Both the position numbers and the translations under genes were made by a program. From Asterias amurensis (taxonomy: Eukaryota; Echinodermata; Asteroidea; Forcipulatida; Asteriidae): DNA of 64,000 nucleotides. Where the stretch lies: positions 6,696,001 through 6,760,000 of the forward strand of contig NC_092662.1 in the NCBI RefSeq assembly GCF_032118995.1. Direction: 5' to 3'. This document shows, in pieces, positions 1 through 15,299 of the stretch (positions within the stretch are counted from its first letter, which is position 1; each line of letters opens with the position of its first letter). The notes under the pieces are model-generated. The model did no database searches, was not told where the DNA came from, and saw only the letters and a list, made by a program, of their open reading frames with translations.

Positions 1-402
1 AAGGCAAACATCAAATGTTTAATCACATATTTGTAAACAAAAATTTGCTTCTTGTCGTGTAAATAGGGCTGTAGGGGCTGGACCCATTGTATGGTGTGTT
101 CCTTTATATTTTATATAAAAAGTATCTATTGCTACGGTTTGTGCTGTTTTTTTACAGAGTTTTGCCTGTTTACTTTTATGCCTTAAACCAGTAACCCAGG
201 CCAAATCTCATGGCTTTACTTGTCAGTAAATTCTGCACTGGCAATTACCATTTTTCACTTAGATGGCAACATAGATTATCTGTGTTAGCGCAAAATGATT
301 AGTAACATACAAATGCGCACAATGACAATTCCCTGCTATCTGTCAAATGCATTTGATGTAGATGCAAAATTCCTTGCTTCCAAAAGTGCCTATGATAAGC
401 AG

Positions 403-422
403 AGCCATGAAATTGGGCCCTT
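403..422 (+). repeat. J-family end fragment
   Basis: AGAGCCATGAAATTGGGCCC is the terminal piece of J. The rest of the element is not recognisable. Confidence 0.35.
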
Positions 423-463
423 CATGCTCTCACAGCATGAACAAAACATTGTTTTTGGTTGCT

Positions 464-626
464 TTAAAGGCAGTGGACACTATTGGTAATGACTCAAAAT
501 TATTATTAGAGTGTTTTTCAACCAATTCAGCACAAATTTTCACAGGTTTGTTATTTTATGCATATGTTGAGATACACCAAAGAAGACTGGTCTTTGACAA
601 TTACCAATAGTGTCCAGTGTCTTTAA
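464..626 (+). mobile_element. A-family MITE, internally deleted (163 bp)
   Basis: Intact TTAA ends AAAGGCAGTGGACACTATTG and CAATAGTGTCCAGTGTCTTT enclose only the two outer parts of the element. Its right TTAA (623-626) is shared with the next A copy. Confidence 0.75.
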
Positions 627-999
627 AGGCACTGGACACTATTGGTAATTACTCAAAATAATTATTAGCATAAAGCCTTACTAGGTAACGAGTAATGGGG
701 AGCTGTTGATAGTAAAAAACATTGTGAGAAACGGCTCCCTCTGAAGTAACATAGTTTTCGAGAAAGAAGTAATTTTCCACTAACTTGATTTAGAGACCTC
801 AGAATTAGATTTTGAGGTCTCGAAATCAAGCATCTGAAAGCACATAACTTGTGTGGCAAGGGTGTTTTTCTTTCATTATTATCTCGCAACTTCGACGACC
901 AATTGAGCTCAAATTTTCACAGGTTTGTTACTTTATGTATTGTTGAGATACACCAAGTGAGAAGACTGGTCTTTGACAATTACCAATAATTGTCCAAAT
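623..999 (+). mobile_element. A-family MITE, near full length
   Basis: Starts TTAAAGGCACTGGACACTAT and carries the internal inverted pair around GACCTCAGAATTAGATTTTG. The right end has decayed (AATTGTCC in place of TAGTGTCC). Flanking TTAA on the right is not seen. Confidence 0.7.
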
Positions 1000-1036
1000 A
1001 TTCCTAGCTGTGTGTGTTTTGAATTAGTGTCCTAGG

Positions 1037-1158
1037 GGCGGATTTCACAAAACTTTACGCAATTGCGTAAGTCTGCAACATTTATGGCGTAAGTTACGCC
1101 ATAAACGTGGCGCAAGTGGACTTACGCAGTTGCGTAAAGTTTCGTGAAATCGGCTGCT
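1037..1158 (+). repeat. C inverted-repeat element
   Basis: Arms GCGGATTTCACAAAACTTTA and TAAAGTTTCGTGAAATCGGC, with an inner hairpin ATGGCGTAAGTTACGCCAT. The outermost bases resemble B ends, so B and C may be related. Confidence 0.55.
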
Positions 1159-1402
1159 GAAGAGGGGATTGATTTTTGTATCATCACTTAAACTTACCTT
1201 GAAGTTCTATTGTTGTAGTTTTGACTTTGTACATGAGTTATTGAAATACAGGTTATACACCACCATTGAACATTTGTACATAGTCTATCAGATATATAAA
1301 CCTTGAATTGTATTGATATCTTTTATAAACTCAGTGAGAGGATTTAGTGTACAGTGTGACGGCTTGATGCTTAAAAATGTATTACGTGTGTCTTAAATAG
1401 CT

Positions 1403-1777
1403 TTAAAGGATTTGGGTACTTTTTTGAACACAAAACATAATGTTCACAGATTTACATTAAACTTACTCAGTATGAAGGTAATGATGGTAGAAAGCTTCCC
1501 TTAAAATATTACTTGCTGAGGTACTGTATCTTTTGAGAAAATGCAAGGGGAAAAAAGCGAGTCACAAAAATAATTTTTGTCTCACTCTTAGTGAGACAAA
1601 AATTATTTTGCTTGCAAAAAACGTATTAAACAGTTATGGTATGTAATGGTAAAATACCATAATATTGGTTAATACTTCTTTACATGCTAAAACTGTGACT
1701 AAAATAATTTTTGTGACATTGTTTTACTCATTTCTCAAAAAACTACAGCACTTTAATGTGAATCTGTGAATAGCTTA
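1403..1777 (+). mobile_element. E-family TTAA MITE with decayed right end
   Basis: TTAAAGGATTTGGGTACTTT start, CACAGATTTACATTAAACTT block, and an internal AAAATAATTTTTGTCTCA inverted pair. The right side fades near GAATCTGTGAATAGCTTAA. Confidence 0.65.
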
Positions 1778-1778
1778 A

Positions 1779-4200
1779 ATTGGATTGCCATTGTCATGGA
1801 ACCACGCTAATAATTGGTTGGTTTTAGTCTCCATGGAAACACAGGGTCACAGATTCACTAGGATGTACTTACATGTAAACAGTTTTTTTGTAAACAAAAA
1901 CAGTTGTTTTCTTTTACTTTGTTTCTTTATATTTCCACATCTTTGTAACACTTCTTCATCAAGAAATAACAACATGCATTATTTTTTACAAGAGTCTTAT
2001 TTTACAATTTTTTATTCTTTATACTTAACAGAGGCTGAATATTTCTAAAAGCATTAAACTTATTGTGCCTTGAATTATACCATTTAAACAATAATATCAA
2101 AGTTCTTTAGTTCTTTAAAAAAAGGTTATAAAATTGAGGGAAATTTATTGCCAGTATTCAATTTGATGGATCATGTGTGACATTGTCAGCTAAGCAGATA
2201 TTTCATCAATAGTAGATTCAAACATGTTTATCTATGTGTGTGATGCTTCATGAACCTTACTTCTGCTTATTTGAATCATTCCGTTTTATAATCCTTTTTT
2301 TATTTTGAAAGTCAAAACATTCCTTGGAATTATTCATTAGCGAAAAACGATTCCTATTTTATTGCCACGATCTTAAAGTAAACTTGTTATTTTTAACATT
2401 CTGAAGGTGTGACTTTGTAAAAAGGAGTTTAGTGTCACAGTGTAATGTCAAACTTGAAGTTAACTTGAACTTGCCTATAAAAAGTAACACTGAACCAAAA
2501 TGCAACCAGATTTAAATTTTCAACATACAAAGAAATTTAGCGCAAAGAAAATGTGTATGTTGCTTTCAAGTGCCTTTAGAAGTGATCTAAAAGGTTTTTT
2601 TTTAAATCTAACATTTTTCTAAAGAGCCATGAGTGCCAATGCTGTTACCTTCATTTTTAGAAGTAAACAACATCCCTTTTTTTGTTTTTGTTTTTTTGCT
2701 CAAGGGATTTAGATGTTCAATGTTGGTTGCAGACTATTTTTTAAAAGGTGTATGTAAAAGATTTTCACAAAAATAACAGCTATTTTCTGTCTATTTTAAT
2801 AACCTTCCATCTATTAATTAATATTTATGGATATTTTTTAGGGCACTTATACTACATCGAAGCAATCATATCAACACGTTGATACAATTTCTATTAACTA
2901 ATATTCCGATTGAATGGAGATTAACTTTACACTTCCATTTTCCAATTTGACCATCATATGTAAAAGATATTAAAGATCTCCAGTGTGTTATTCGTGACCA
3001 TCATATGCTTTCATTAAGCCTTTTACAGCAAAATATTATACTCGGTAAAGATAATAGTTTTGCTTTGAATACAGTTTTAGAAAAAAAATCTTTTGAAAAC
3101 GAATAACTATACTTGGTGCTACCATAAAGTATATAGGCCTACCTTTCAATAAGTTGTACTTAATGTTAAAATGGAAAATAAGGAAACAGAATTAACGATT
3201 AATTGGATTGATATTCATTCCAGAGTTATTCATTCCAGAGTTATTCATAAGAATCATTCTAGGATACAAACTGGGTAGCTTTTAAAAATCTTTGTATATA
3301 TCTGTAGTTCCCAATCAAACTAAAAGGTTGTACAAATCAATGTTGTAAACTAACGTAGTCTCAAAAGATGCATGGATTCCATTTTACCGTATTCACTAAC
3401 AAAGTATGACTGCCTTTTCTATTGTATTCTTAAAACATGTATTTTGTGTATTCTCTTTCAATACTCTGATTTTGTACAAAATTAAAAACATATTTATTGA
3501 ATTGTATTTATTAACATTTGAGATCTTTTCTTTGATGCAAATGAGTTTTAGTGTAAAGTATTTTGTAAGAAATCTTAACTGGCTTACTTAAAAAAAAAGT
3601 GTTTTGTGTGGGTTTTTTTTTTTTTTTTGGGGGGGGGTCATCCTCATTTCTACAGCCGGATCTTCGTTTTCAGTTTTTGATCAAATTTACAGCGAAGACA
3701 TTGATTTAACCAGCTTAGTTTGCCAAGAGACCCATGTCAGAAACATTTGACATTGACAATATGATTGACAGAATTAAGTTACCAGCCGAAATACCATTCC
3801 ACATGCAGGCCTTACCGTAACTGGCATTCTGCTCATCTTTTGATGACAGAAATGGTGTAACAAAGAAATATTTTGCTCAAAAAACTGCTAAGCGCACAGA
3901 TGTATGCGCGGCTACGCGCGCCCGGCCCAGCCCCGCTGAGGACACGCGTAATGAAGCAGGCGGCTGCACTTGATTGCTTTGGGGTGTACGGTCTACTGCC
4001 AAACTTTGTTTTCCTGTAATAAATAATTACTTGTTTGTTGTGAAAGTAACTAAAATAAAAGCTTTAAAAATGTGTTATTTTTCTTGTTAAAATAACACGT
4101 TTTCAGGAAGTAACTGTGGGTACACAACACACACAAACAAAACCTAACCGCACTAAACAACCTCGAAAGTAATGGAACGGTCTTACTGACGATGTAAACA
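1779..4200. other. AT-rich stretch without recognisable gene
   Basis: No convincing coding frame or family repeat. It may be the 3'UTR or downstream flank of a gene left of the window. A T/G-homopolymer run lies at about 3611-3639. A GC-rich patch at about 3895-3965 has several CpGs. Confidence 0.4.
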
Positions 4201-4215
4201 TTACAAAGACGTAAA

Positions 4216-4251
4216 CCAATCACGATGAAGCATCAACAAGTTTTGACCAAT
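4216..4251 (+). promoter_or_regulatory. Paired CCAAT boxes upstream of alpha-tubulin
   Basis: Two ACCAATCA-type CCAAT boxes, at 4216-4220 and 4247-4251, lie 31 bp apart (about three helical turns) and roughly 60-100 bp upstream of the TATA box. This is the usual position and spacing for NF-Y sites. Factor binding is inferred. Confidence 0.55.
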
Positions 4252-4312
4252 CATTTTGCGTATTTTAGACTGTCAACTTTTACGCGCGCAATGCTTACAC
4301 ACACAACGCTCG

Positions 4313-4320
4313 TATATAAA
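4313..4320 (+). promoter_or_regulatory. TATA box of the alpha-tubulin gene
   Basis: TATATAAA lies 127 bp before the ATG, so transcription should start near 4343-4350. The leader from there to 4446 has no intron or upstream ATG that I noticed. A strong TATA box suits a highly expressed gene. Confidence 0.7.
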
Positions 4321-4446
4321 TCGCGTTCGTTCGATACTTTCAAATCATTTCTGTTGCTGTGAGCATTTAAGTCACGACGTAACGGGTTTTAGTTTTGTAT
4401 TCGGTTTCCCACAATCGTCGAAGTAAAGCTAGCTTAATTCTCCAAA

Positions 4447-8644
<4,198 letters not shown>

Positions 8645-8657
8645 ACTAACTGAATTC

Positions 8658-8734
8658 AATAAAATCATCACCAACTGACCCATAAACTTTCAATATTATG
8701 TTGATTTAATATTTCAATTGAGTTTAAAAATAAA
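8658..8734 (+). other. Poly(A) signal candidates of alpha-tubulin
   Basis: AATAAA occurs 14 nt after the stop (8658-8663) and again at 8729-8734. The second gives a more usual 3'UTR length. Use of either is inferred. Confidence 0.45.
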
Positions 8735-9204
8735 AAAAGTTTCTTATGTTTAATGCTTTTTACACTTTTTACAATTTTCAAGGAAAAGTGAGAAAAAAAT
8801 GGAAATAATATTTTAGAAAATACAGAAAATATAACTTGAGTCAAATTCTAAAGGAAAGACAAACTGTACTTGCACCCAAACGTTGAACAATCTAGAGAAC
8901 TGAATTCATAATGTTTTGAAAATGTTGCATTTTGTTATATTTTTAATTTCATATTAAAATGAAGTTGATCTCATTTAAATGTTTTCCTGCCTGTGATTAT
9001 TGTTTGCTGATTTTTTGTTTATGGCAATTCCTTTATTTAAATCATTGGATCATGTTGAGTGTTTGGGTTGAATTATCACAGATTTTTGTTACTCAAATTT
9101 AAAGTTAAACTTTAAAAGCCCCACTTTAGAGAAAAACTTTATAATGGCAAAAACAAATTAATGGTGCTAGCTACAAACAACCCACACCTAAACTTTAACT
9201 GCCC

Positions 9205-9470
9205 TGCAGCTGATTTCATGAAACGCTAGGATTAATCCTATTTCGAGTAAAGCCAGGTTCATTCTTCCTGCAAATGCATTGTGCATATTTAATTCTCTCC
9301 GTCATAAAGGGGAATGGAGCGCGTACCGATTGTTGCTTTACCAAAATTTGCATTCGCAGGAAGTATGAACCGGACGAGCAACTTGCTCTAACTACTTAGG
9401 ATGGGTTCAACTTGTCTTTATAAAACTTGACTTGTATTAATTTAGAAAGAGTTTGGTGAAATCGACGGCT
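9205..9470 (+). mobile_element. B-family inverted-repeat element, split by a D element
   Basis: It begins CTGCAGCTGATTTCATGAAA and ends GAGTTTGGTGAAATCGACGG, matching the ends of the B copies at 11438, 21169 and 24632. A D element occupies about 9249-9375. The copy lies between the alpha-tubulin 3' end and the POLE3 5' region. Confidence 0.6.
9249..9375 (+). mobile_element. D-family inverted-repeat element nested in B
   Basis: The outer arms are AGGTTCATTCTTCCTGCAAA and the reverse complement of TTCGCAGGAAGTATGAACC. The centre matches the copies at 26272 and 62029. Its position inside a B element shows that it inserted later. Confidence 0.6.
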
Positions 9471-9655
9471 ACCTTCCCCATGTGCACCAAAACACCGACC
9501 CATTTGAAAACATACCCCCCCCCCCCAACCACCAAAATGACTGGTGAAGAAGTGCTTTTCCTCCCTCCTACAAGTTTGTTTACGTGTGGTCAATCCAAAG
9601 GCCACGCCCCTTTCGAATAAATCTTTGGAAGAAGGCGCCCTTTCTTTCTGAATTT

Positions 9656-9673
9656 CACCAATTGGTGGCGCTA
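9656..9673 (-). promoter_or_regulatory. TAGCGCCACC-N4-GGTG motif near the POLE3 5' end
   Basis: On the minus strand this reads TAGCGCCACCAATTGGTG, one of three copies of the same gapped motif in the window. It lies about 280 bp before a candidate noncoding-exon donor (GTAAGT at 9936) and 1.1 kb before the POLE3 ATG. It resembles part of the CTCF core. A promoter role is inferred. Confidence 0.4.
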
Positions 9674-9699
9674 TATACATGCACATGTTCCCGCGGTTA

Positions 9700-9935
9700 T
9701 TCTTTTAGTTTTACCATCCCGTACAACACACTGCTGATCGACTGTCGTCACTAGTTTTGTGTATTGTCAAACAACCAAAACTGGCATGACCGAGGTAGTC
9801 TACTTCTACTTCTCGTCTAATTCATGAGTTCTACATAAAGATTGAATTGCTAGCTTTGACCTACCTGACCATGCTGCCTGTAACTTCATGCTGCTAAGAC
9901 TAGGTTAGTTAGTACTACTAGTACTGTTTTAGTAG
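9700..9935 (+). promoter_or_regulatory. Candidate promoter and noncoding first exon of POLE3
   Basis: The stretch before a strong donor (GTAG|GTAAGT, GT at 9936-9937) could be a noncoding first exon. It would join an acceptor at 10697-10698 (AATACAG|GA), leaving 66 nt of leader before the ATG at 10765. There is no TATA box. The only support is the splice signals and the nearby shared motif. Confidence 0.3.
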
Positions 9936-10330
9936 GTAAGTTTGCTTTTGAATTTTTTGGTAAAACAATTTGACATATTTTGATTTTGAATGAATTATTA
10001 CGTTATTGAAATTAATTATTAAAATTACATAACAATCTTTGTCATTTGTTGCGCTGCTGGTTTACTTTAGAAGTGTGTATGTACAGTAACATTAGAAATA
10101 CTTGTTTTATTAAATAAATATAAAAAAACAACAGTTATTACTTGTTTATTATTCAGCTGGATTTCTTTATGATAACAACTTCTTTCAAGGTATGACACTG
10201 ACTGAGTCTGAACATGTGAACAATGACTGTTTTGTTCGGGACATCTTTATATATTGTGACTTAAAGTTAATTAAGACCCAGTAAATTGGGACTATAATAA
10301 TCAACTTATTCAAGATAGTATAAATAGATT

Positions 10331-10424
10331 TAGTTGTGATAACGTAACCCTCCTCACGATGGCGGAGTGGGGAGGAGGGTTACGCTGCTCCGCCGTCTGG
10401 AGGAGGGTTTAGTTATTGCAACTA
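10331..10424 (+). repeat. O-family short GC-rich inverted repeat
   Basis: The arms TAGTTGTGATAACGTAACCC and GGAGGGTTTAGTTATTGCAACTA flank a GC-rich centre with two GGCGGAG-like blocks. The same arms recur at 17659-17721, so this is a dispersed element and not a chance hairpin. Confidence 0.5.
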
Positions 10425-10764
10425 AAAAGTAAAATAGATTACAAGGTTTATTTTGGATAACTTACCATTTTAATGATGTTTTGTTATTATAGTGTGGCCG
10501 GCTCCACACACTCAGTGTTGTTGTGAGTCTGTAGATTCACAAGATGAAACACAATAATGTCAGATACATGTAGGCCTACCATATATTGTTTATTTAATTG
10601 TTTAATGCCATGACTGCCTATATTCAGTTTTTACCCTTAATGACTGTCATTTCAATGAGAATATAAATTGGTTTTATCAATTTGTATCCTCAATACAGGA
10701 ATTTGATCAGTGATTGAGAAACAAGTTGAGTAGCAATCCCTTCAATAAATAGGAGAACAACACC

Positions 10765-13700
10765 ATGGCAGAGAGACCAGAGGACTTAAATCTCCCACAT
10801 TCAGTGATCACAAGGATCATGAAAGAAGCGGTAATCAACTATACTATTTTGTTTCATAATGAACAAAAAAGTGGTGGCAGGATCTGGAAACTGTTCTTCT
10901 CTCTTTTCGCTCGATGATTTCCTTTTACAAAGCAAAATGCCCCATGCTAGTGATTACGTTGTAATGAACTGTTTCAAATTTGCAACAAGACTGTGCTTTA
11001 GCCTGTATTTGTAAATGAATGATGTTATCCCCCATCAACTTGAATGCAGAATGTCACATGCAACACCTTGGTCACATGTCATCTTGTATTGTTTGAAGGT
11101 CAAGCTATTTTTGTTAAACCTGACCGCAGGTCATAGACCATTGCGAAAGCGCGAACTGTTGAATGAGGTGCATGCTGGTCTAGCTATGGATCAAACTTGA
11201 GTACTAGCTAGACCAGCATGCACCACCTCATTCAACGCCTACAGCGCAAGTACCGAGTATTTGTGATTAAAGGTCTATGGGATTGAAACGTTCAGTTGTC
11301 TAAGATGAGTTTTTTTTGTTTTCTTCAGGTTCCTGATGGCATCAGTGTATCAAAGGAAGCTCGTAATGCTGTCTCTAAGGCAGCCAGTGTGTTTGTGCTC
11401 TATGCAACCTCATGGTATCCTTTTTAACCAACCAACCTGCAGCTTATTTCACAAAACGCTTGGATTAAAGACACTGGACACTTTTGGTAATTGTCAAAGA
11501 CCAGTGTTCCATCTTGGTGTATCTCAACATATGCCTAAAATAACAAACCTGTGAAAATTTGAGCTCAATTGGTTGTTGAAGTTGCGAGATAATAATGAAA
11601 GAAAAAATACCATTGTCACACAAAGTTTTGTGCAATTAGATGGTTTATTTCGAGACCTAAATCTCACGTCTCGAAATCAAGTTCGTGGAAAGTTACTTCT
11701 TTCTCAAAAACTATGTCAGTTGAGAGGGAGCCGTTTCTCACAATGTTTTATACCATCAACCTCTCCCCAACCTCTCCCGTCACCAAGTAGGTTTTATGCT
11801 AATAATTATTTTGAGTAATTGTCAAAGACCAGTCTTCTCACTAGGTGTATCTCAACATATGCATAAAATAACAAACCTGTAAAAATTTGAGCTCAATTGG
11901 TTGTTAAGAAATTGAGATATTACCAATAGTGTCCACTGCCTTTAATCCTATATCGAGTTAGGACCAGTAACCCGTCCTAACTGAGCATGGGTTCAATGTG
12001 TCAATGCGTCTATGGATACAGAACTGAACTAGTCCCTACTCCTAAGATTAATCCTAGTTTGGAAGAGTTTGGTAAAATCAATGGCTGGGCCCAATTTCAT
12101 AGCACTGCTTAGCGGCTGATTTTGTGCTTACTGTGCCAATTTCATTTCATAGCGCTGCTAACCGTAAGCACACGAAAAGGCGTGCTTACTGCTTACTGCA
12201 CATAAATGAATGGCGTCACAATGCAAATCCATGGTAAACGCGTAATATGGCCGCCTTATTTTTCTGCTTACCTGTGAAATACACTTGCACTTTAGAAAAG
12301 TTTTCTACTACAGTTATCACAAAAATTTGCTGACCATCAAGCAACGCTATGACATTTGGCCCATATGCAGAGTTGTTTTGAACATAGACACTGATGATGT
12401 GCTTGATAGTAAATTTTAAAGGACAATGACATTTCGTTTTGACCAAAAATAATCTTCAATAAAACACAAACAAAATCTCAATATGAGTGGTAGATACCAA
12501 TGGATAGAAGGCAATCTGCAAGGCATTAATAATACACCACGGCCCTGTTTCATAAAGCTATTAAGCAGGAAATTCTGCTTAGCAAATTACTTGGTTGAGC
12601 AAGAAATGACAGAGGTACCAGTCGCATTCATAGTAACTGTATGGTAGTGTTCTAGCTGGCAACCTTTTTTGCTTTGCAAACGTTTTTTGTGCTAAGCAAG
12701 TTTTGTGCTCACAGGCTTTATGAAACTATGGGCCTGAGCCATTCCAAGACTGTGTGTTTACACTGAGATATATATACGATATACTTCCCTTGACCGCGCC
12801 TTCTCTCAGCGCTAACAACTATGCTCTAAAAGGCAAGAGGAAAACACTGAATGCTGCTGATGTTTTTGCTGCTATGAAGGACATGGAATTTGAAGAATTT
12901 ATTGAGCCATTGGAGAAGAGTCTCCAAGGTAAGATTCTACTCTCATTTTAAAGGGAAGGTGCACGTTTGGTAATTGTCAAAGACCAGTCTTCTCACTTGG
13001 TGTATCCCATCATGTGCATAAAAAAACAAGCCTGTGAAAATTTGGGCTCAAACGGTCATCGAAGTTGCGAGAAAATGATGAAAGAAAATACACCCTAGTT
13101 GGACGAATTTGTGCTCTTTCAGATTGGAATATAAGACTTTTAGCTAGAAGTCTTTTATTATTTTAGCGAAAAATTACCTCTTTCTCAAAAACTACATTAC
13201 TTCAGAGGGAGTCGTTTCCCACAATGTTTTATACTATCAACAGCTCTCCAATGCTCGTTACCAAGTCAGTTTTTAAGTTAATATTTGTTTTGAGTAATAA
13301 CGAAACGTGTACCTTCCCTTTAAGTGCTTTGTATAATAAATAATAAACAAATAATAAACCACTAGGGAAACTGACTGGGTTAAGGCCGAGTCACACTGCA
13401 GCGCTACCGACCACGATAACGATCACAACGCAAAGAGAACGCATTCTGTTAGTTGAATGAGTGTGTACGTATTCTGTGTGGAGCAATTCAACCAATAGAA
13501 TGCATTCTCTTTGCATCATTATCGTTATCAGTTTCGTTATCGCTGCAGTGCGACTTGGCCTTAAAGGGTCTATGTACTTTTTGTAGGACAAAATACACCA
13601 TGTCCACAGAATTACACTATATTTACACTGTTGAAGTGTATAATGATTGAAGAAAGCTTCCCTGAAAATATTACTTGCTGAGTTGTTGTAGTTTTACAGA

Positions 13701-14739
13701 AATGAGTAAAACAATGTAATGAAAATAATTTTAGTCTCGGTGATCATGAGACGAAAATTATTTTAGCATGTAAAAACGTATTTTCATGACATTTTTTTTT
13801 TCATTGCTCAAAAAGTATAGCATCTCAGCAAGTAATATTTTAAGGTATGCTTTCTACTATCATTATCTTCAAGCAGTGTAAGTTTAGTGTAAATCTGTGG
13901 ACGTTGTGTTTTGTGTTACAAAAAGTACCCAAATCTTTTAAAATTGAATGATTTGGGATTGTAGAAAGAGAAATCCCCAGGTTGTATCAGAAACGTGATT
14001 CCTGGCTACACGTAAGCTACAGTTGCATGGCTTCTGACTGGTTCCCCCTAACAAAGATATTGACCAAAATGGGAGACAACTAACGTAAGGTTTAGACACA
14101 GCTTGGTTTGTCTAGGCTTGGCACGTTAATCCGGAGGTCTTTAGGTCAAATCTTGCTGTAGTAAATTTTACTTTGTTCAACTCAAAATCTTTGTATATTA
14201 AGAATGAGCTAGCTTGTTTTCTTGATATTGGTTATAAGGTTTTTTCAACAAGATTTAATGTAAAAATGTTTGCTGTTTAGAAAGGGGCAAAAGGGAGTGT
14301 ATCTTGTACAATGTCTTGAAATTACATATTCATTTGATGGACTTGATATTCACTTTATTAATCTTTTTCACCACAACTTTTGTGTTAAGAGTTTCGCCAA
14401 GAGCAGAGAGGTAAAAAAGAGGCATCGGAAAAGAGGAAGCAAAGCAAGTCAGACCAGGAGAAGACCGAAGGGGAAGACTCCGAGCAGAATATCTCAAGTG
14501 AGTTGGAAGATAGCAGGGAAGATGGAGAAGAGCTGGAAGATGGAGAAGAGGTTGATGATGTAGGAGAAGATGAAGAAGACGAAGATGATGATATTGAGGA
14601 TGATATTGAAGATGAAGAGGATGAGGAGCTTGAGGAGGACGAAGTGGAAGAAATTGAAGATGATGAAGTTGAAGATGCGGGAGAGATTGAAGATGCTACT
14701 GCTGATGATGATGATGATGATGTTCAAGAAGTCGAATGA
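10765..14739 (+). CDS. POLE3: DNA polymerase epsilon subunit 3 / CHRAC17 histone-fold protein
   Basis: Small NF-YB-type histone-fold subunit. In known animals POLE3 pairs with POLE4 in DNA polymerase epsilon and with CHRAC15 in the CHRAC remodeller. There it helps histone handling at replication forks. Coding exons are 10765-10830, 11329-11414, 12810-12928 and 14390-14739. The phases join to 206 residues. The start [20 protein letters not shown] matches the family almost exactly. The histone fold covers roughly residues 6-90, with [15 protein letters not shown] and [17 protein letters not shown] charged linker ([14 protein letters not shown]) follows. The last 90 or so residues are nearly all Asp/Glu, making the protein about 60 residues longer than human POLE3 (147). 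Introns carry elements A, B, J, K, L, H and E and a SINE. The family call is firm. The length of the acidic tail may vary between alleles because it is built of GAA/GAT-type repeats. Confidence 0.96.
11131..11281 (+). repeat. Foldback element in POLE3 intron 1
   Basis: The arm TTGAATGAGGTGCATGCTGG (near 11159) is answered by its reverse complement with a 3-nt insert near 11207-11236. Outer ends TCATAGACC and GGTCTATGG extend the symmetry. The structure would form a long hairpin in the pre-mRNA. Confidence 0.5.
11438..12087 (+). mobile_element. B-family element interrupted by an A-family MITE
   Basis: It starts CTGCAGCTTATTTCACAAAACG 24 nt after the exon 2 donor of POLE3 and ends GAGTTTGGTAAAATCAATGG. 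The left part stops at GGATTAA and the right part resumes at TTAATCC, exactly around the A element at 11465-11945. Confidence 0.7.
11465..11945 (-). mobile_element. A-family MITE inserted in B, showing TTAA duplication
   Basis: TTAA-flanked inverted-repeat element in reverse orientation. Ends are AAGACACTGGACACTTTTGG and CCAATAGTGTCCACTGCCTT. Removing it and one TTAA restores GGATTAATCC, the sequence of intact B elements. TTAA is therefore the target-site duplication, as in piggyBac-type transposons. It is longer than its relatives because a second end segment (about 11815-11915) repeats the first. Confidence 0.8.
12087..12363 (+). mobile_element. J-family inverted-repeat element
   Basis: Ends GGGCCCAATTTCATAGCACTG and CAACGCTATGACATTTGGCC are inverted copies of each other. 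The inside matches the copy at 43472-43755. It abuts repeat K without a gap. Confidence 0.6.
12362..12520 (-). repeat. K dispersed repeat, linked to J
   Basis: About 160 bp containing GACATTTCGTTTTGACCAAA and AATCTCAATATGAGTGGTAG. A reverse-oriented near-copy lies at 59564-59724, also joined to a J end at the same junction. Confidence 0.6.
12541..12734 (+). repeat. L inverted-repeat element
   Basis: GGCCCTGTTTCATAAAGCTA at the left matches the reverse complement of CTTTATGAAACTATGGGCC at the right. It ends about 75 nt before the exon 3 acceptor of POLE3. Confidence 0.5.
12948..13323 (-). mobile_element. Diverged A-like TTAA MITE (variant ends)
   Basis: TTAA at both ends with termini AAGGGAAGGTGCACGTTTGG and CGAAACGTGTACCTTCCCTT. 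The interior follows the A order (CAAAGACCAGTCTTCTCACT, GTGAAAATTTGGGCTCAAA, CTCAAAAACTACATTAC), but both ends have changed together. It is best seen as a subfamily of A. Confidence 0.7.
13380..13564 (+). mobile_element. H-family TTAA inverted-repeat element
   Basis: Arms AAGGCCGAGTCACACTGCAG and CTGCAGTGCGACTTGGCCTT lie between TTAA sites. The right TTAA (13561-13564) is also the left end of the next E element. Confidence 0.65.
13561..13941 (+). mobile_element. E-family TTAA MITE
   Basis: Starts TTAAAGGGTCTATGTACTTT and ends AAAAGTACCCAAATCTTTTAA. The interior has the family blocks TCCACAGAATTACACTATAT, ATTACTTGCTGAG and an inverted pair AAAATAATTTTAGTCTC/GAGACGAAAATTATTTT. Confidence 0.75.
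13975..14190 (+). mobile_element. tRNA-derived SINE, degenerate
   Basis: Shares TTCCTGGCTACACGTAAGCT, CTAACAAAGATATTGACCAAAA and the tRNA-like piece GGCACGTTAATCCGGAGGTC with copies at 44.6 and 47.7 kb. The Pol III box region is decayed here. Confidence 0.5.
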
Positions 14740-15234
14740 TGGGACATTTAAAAACAAAAGAAATTTAAAGTACTTTTTATTTCAGAGTACATGTATATAT
14801 TTCTCTGAACAATCTTGCAAAAGACCCGAGACAAATTATTATGATGCTTTATGAGTCACACACATTAGACATCAACTGTCATAGCTGTCCTTTGAAGCCT
14901 GTTCATTTCATTTTATTTTCTTCATGTTTAGGGTCCAAGCACTTTCACACGAATGGAGGCCACTATCAGAAAGATCGTTCACTCGATACCTGGTTGTTAC
15001 ATTTCAATTTTTTTTACTCTAATTTCGTTTTTGCATCTTGTTCCTGGTGCATGCACCAGACAAAATGTTTGCTGTTTAATTACAATGTGAACGTTTTAAT
15101 CAGTTGTCTCTTACTGTGTAAGAAGGCAATTGCATCATTTTATAAATCTCATCATTCGGTGTATGCTTGAAATCTATTGAAAGTGAAAAAAAGAGCCAGT
15201 GTAAATATAAGTTTTTGGTAATGTACTTTAGTCA

Positions 15235-15240
15235 AATAAA
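15235..15240 (+). other. Poly(A) signal candidate of POLE3
   Basis: AATAAA lies 496 nt after the stop, in AT-rich sequence without a better earlier hexamer. Use is inferred. Confidence 0.45.
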
Positions 15241-15299
15241 ACATTGATATAAAGAAATAGTAGAATGGTATTGTTTTGATATTATTAAATGAAGTTTGA

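Noticed and set aside
14494-14757. Minus-strand frame rich in Ile and Phe
   Set aside because: It is the antisense of the GAA/GAT-rich acidic tail of POLE3. The hydrophobic composition follows from that.
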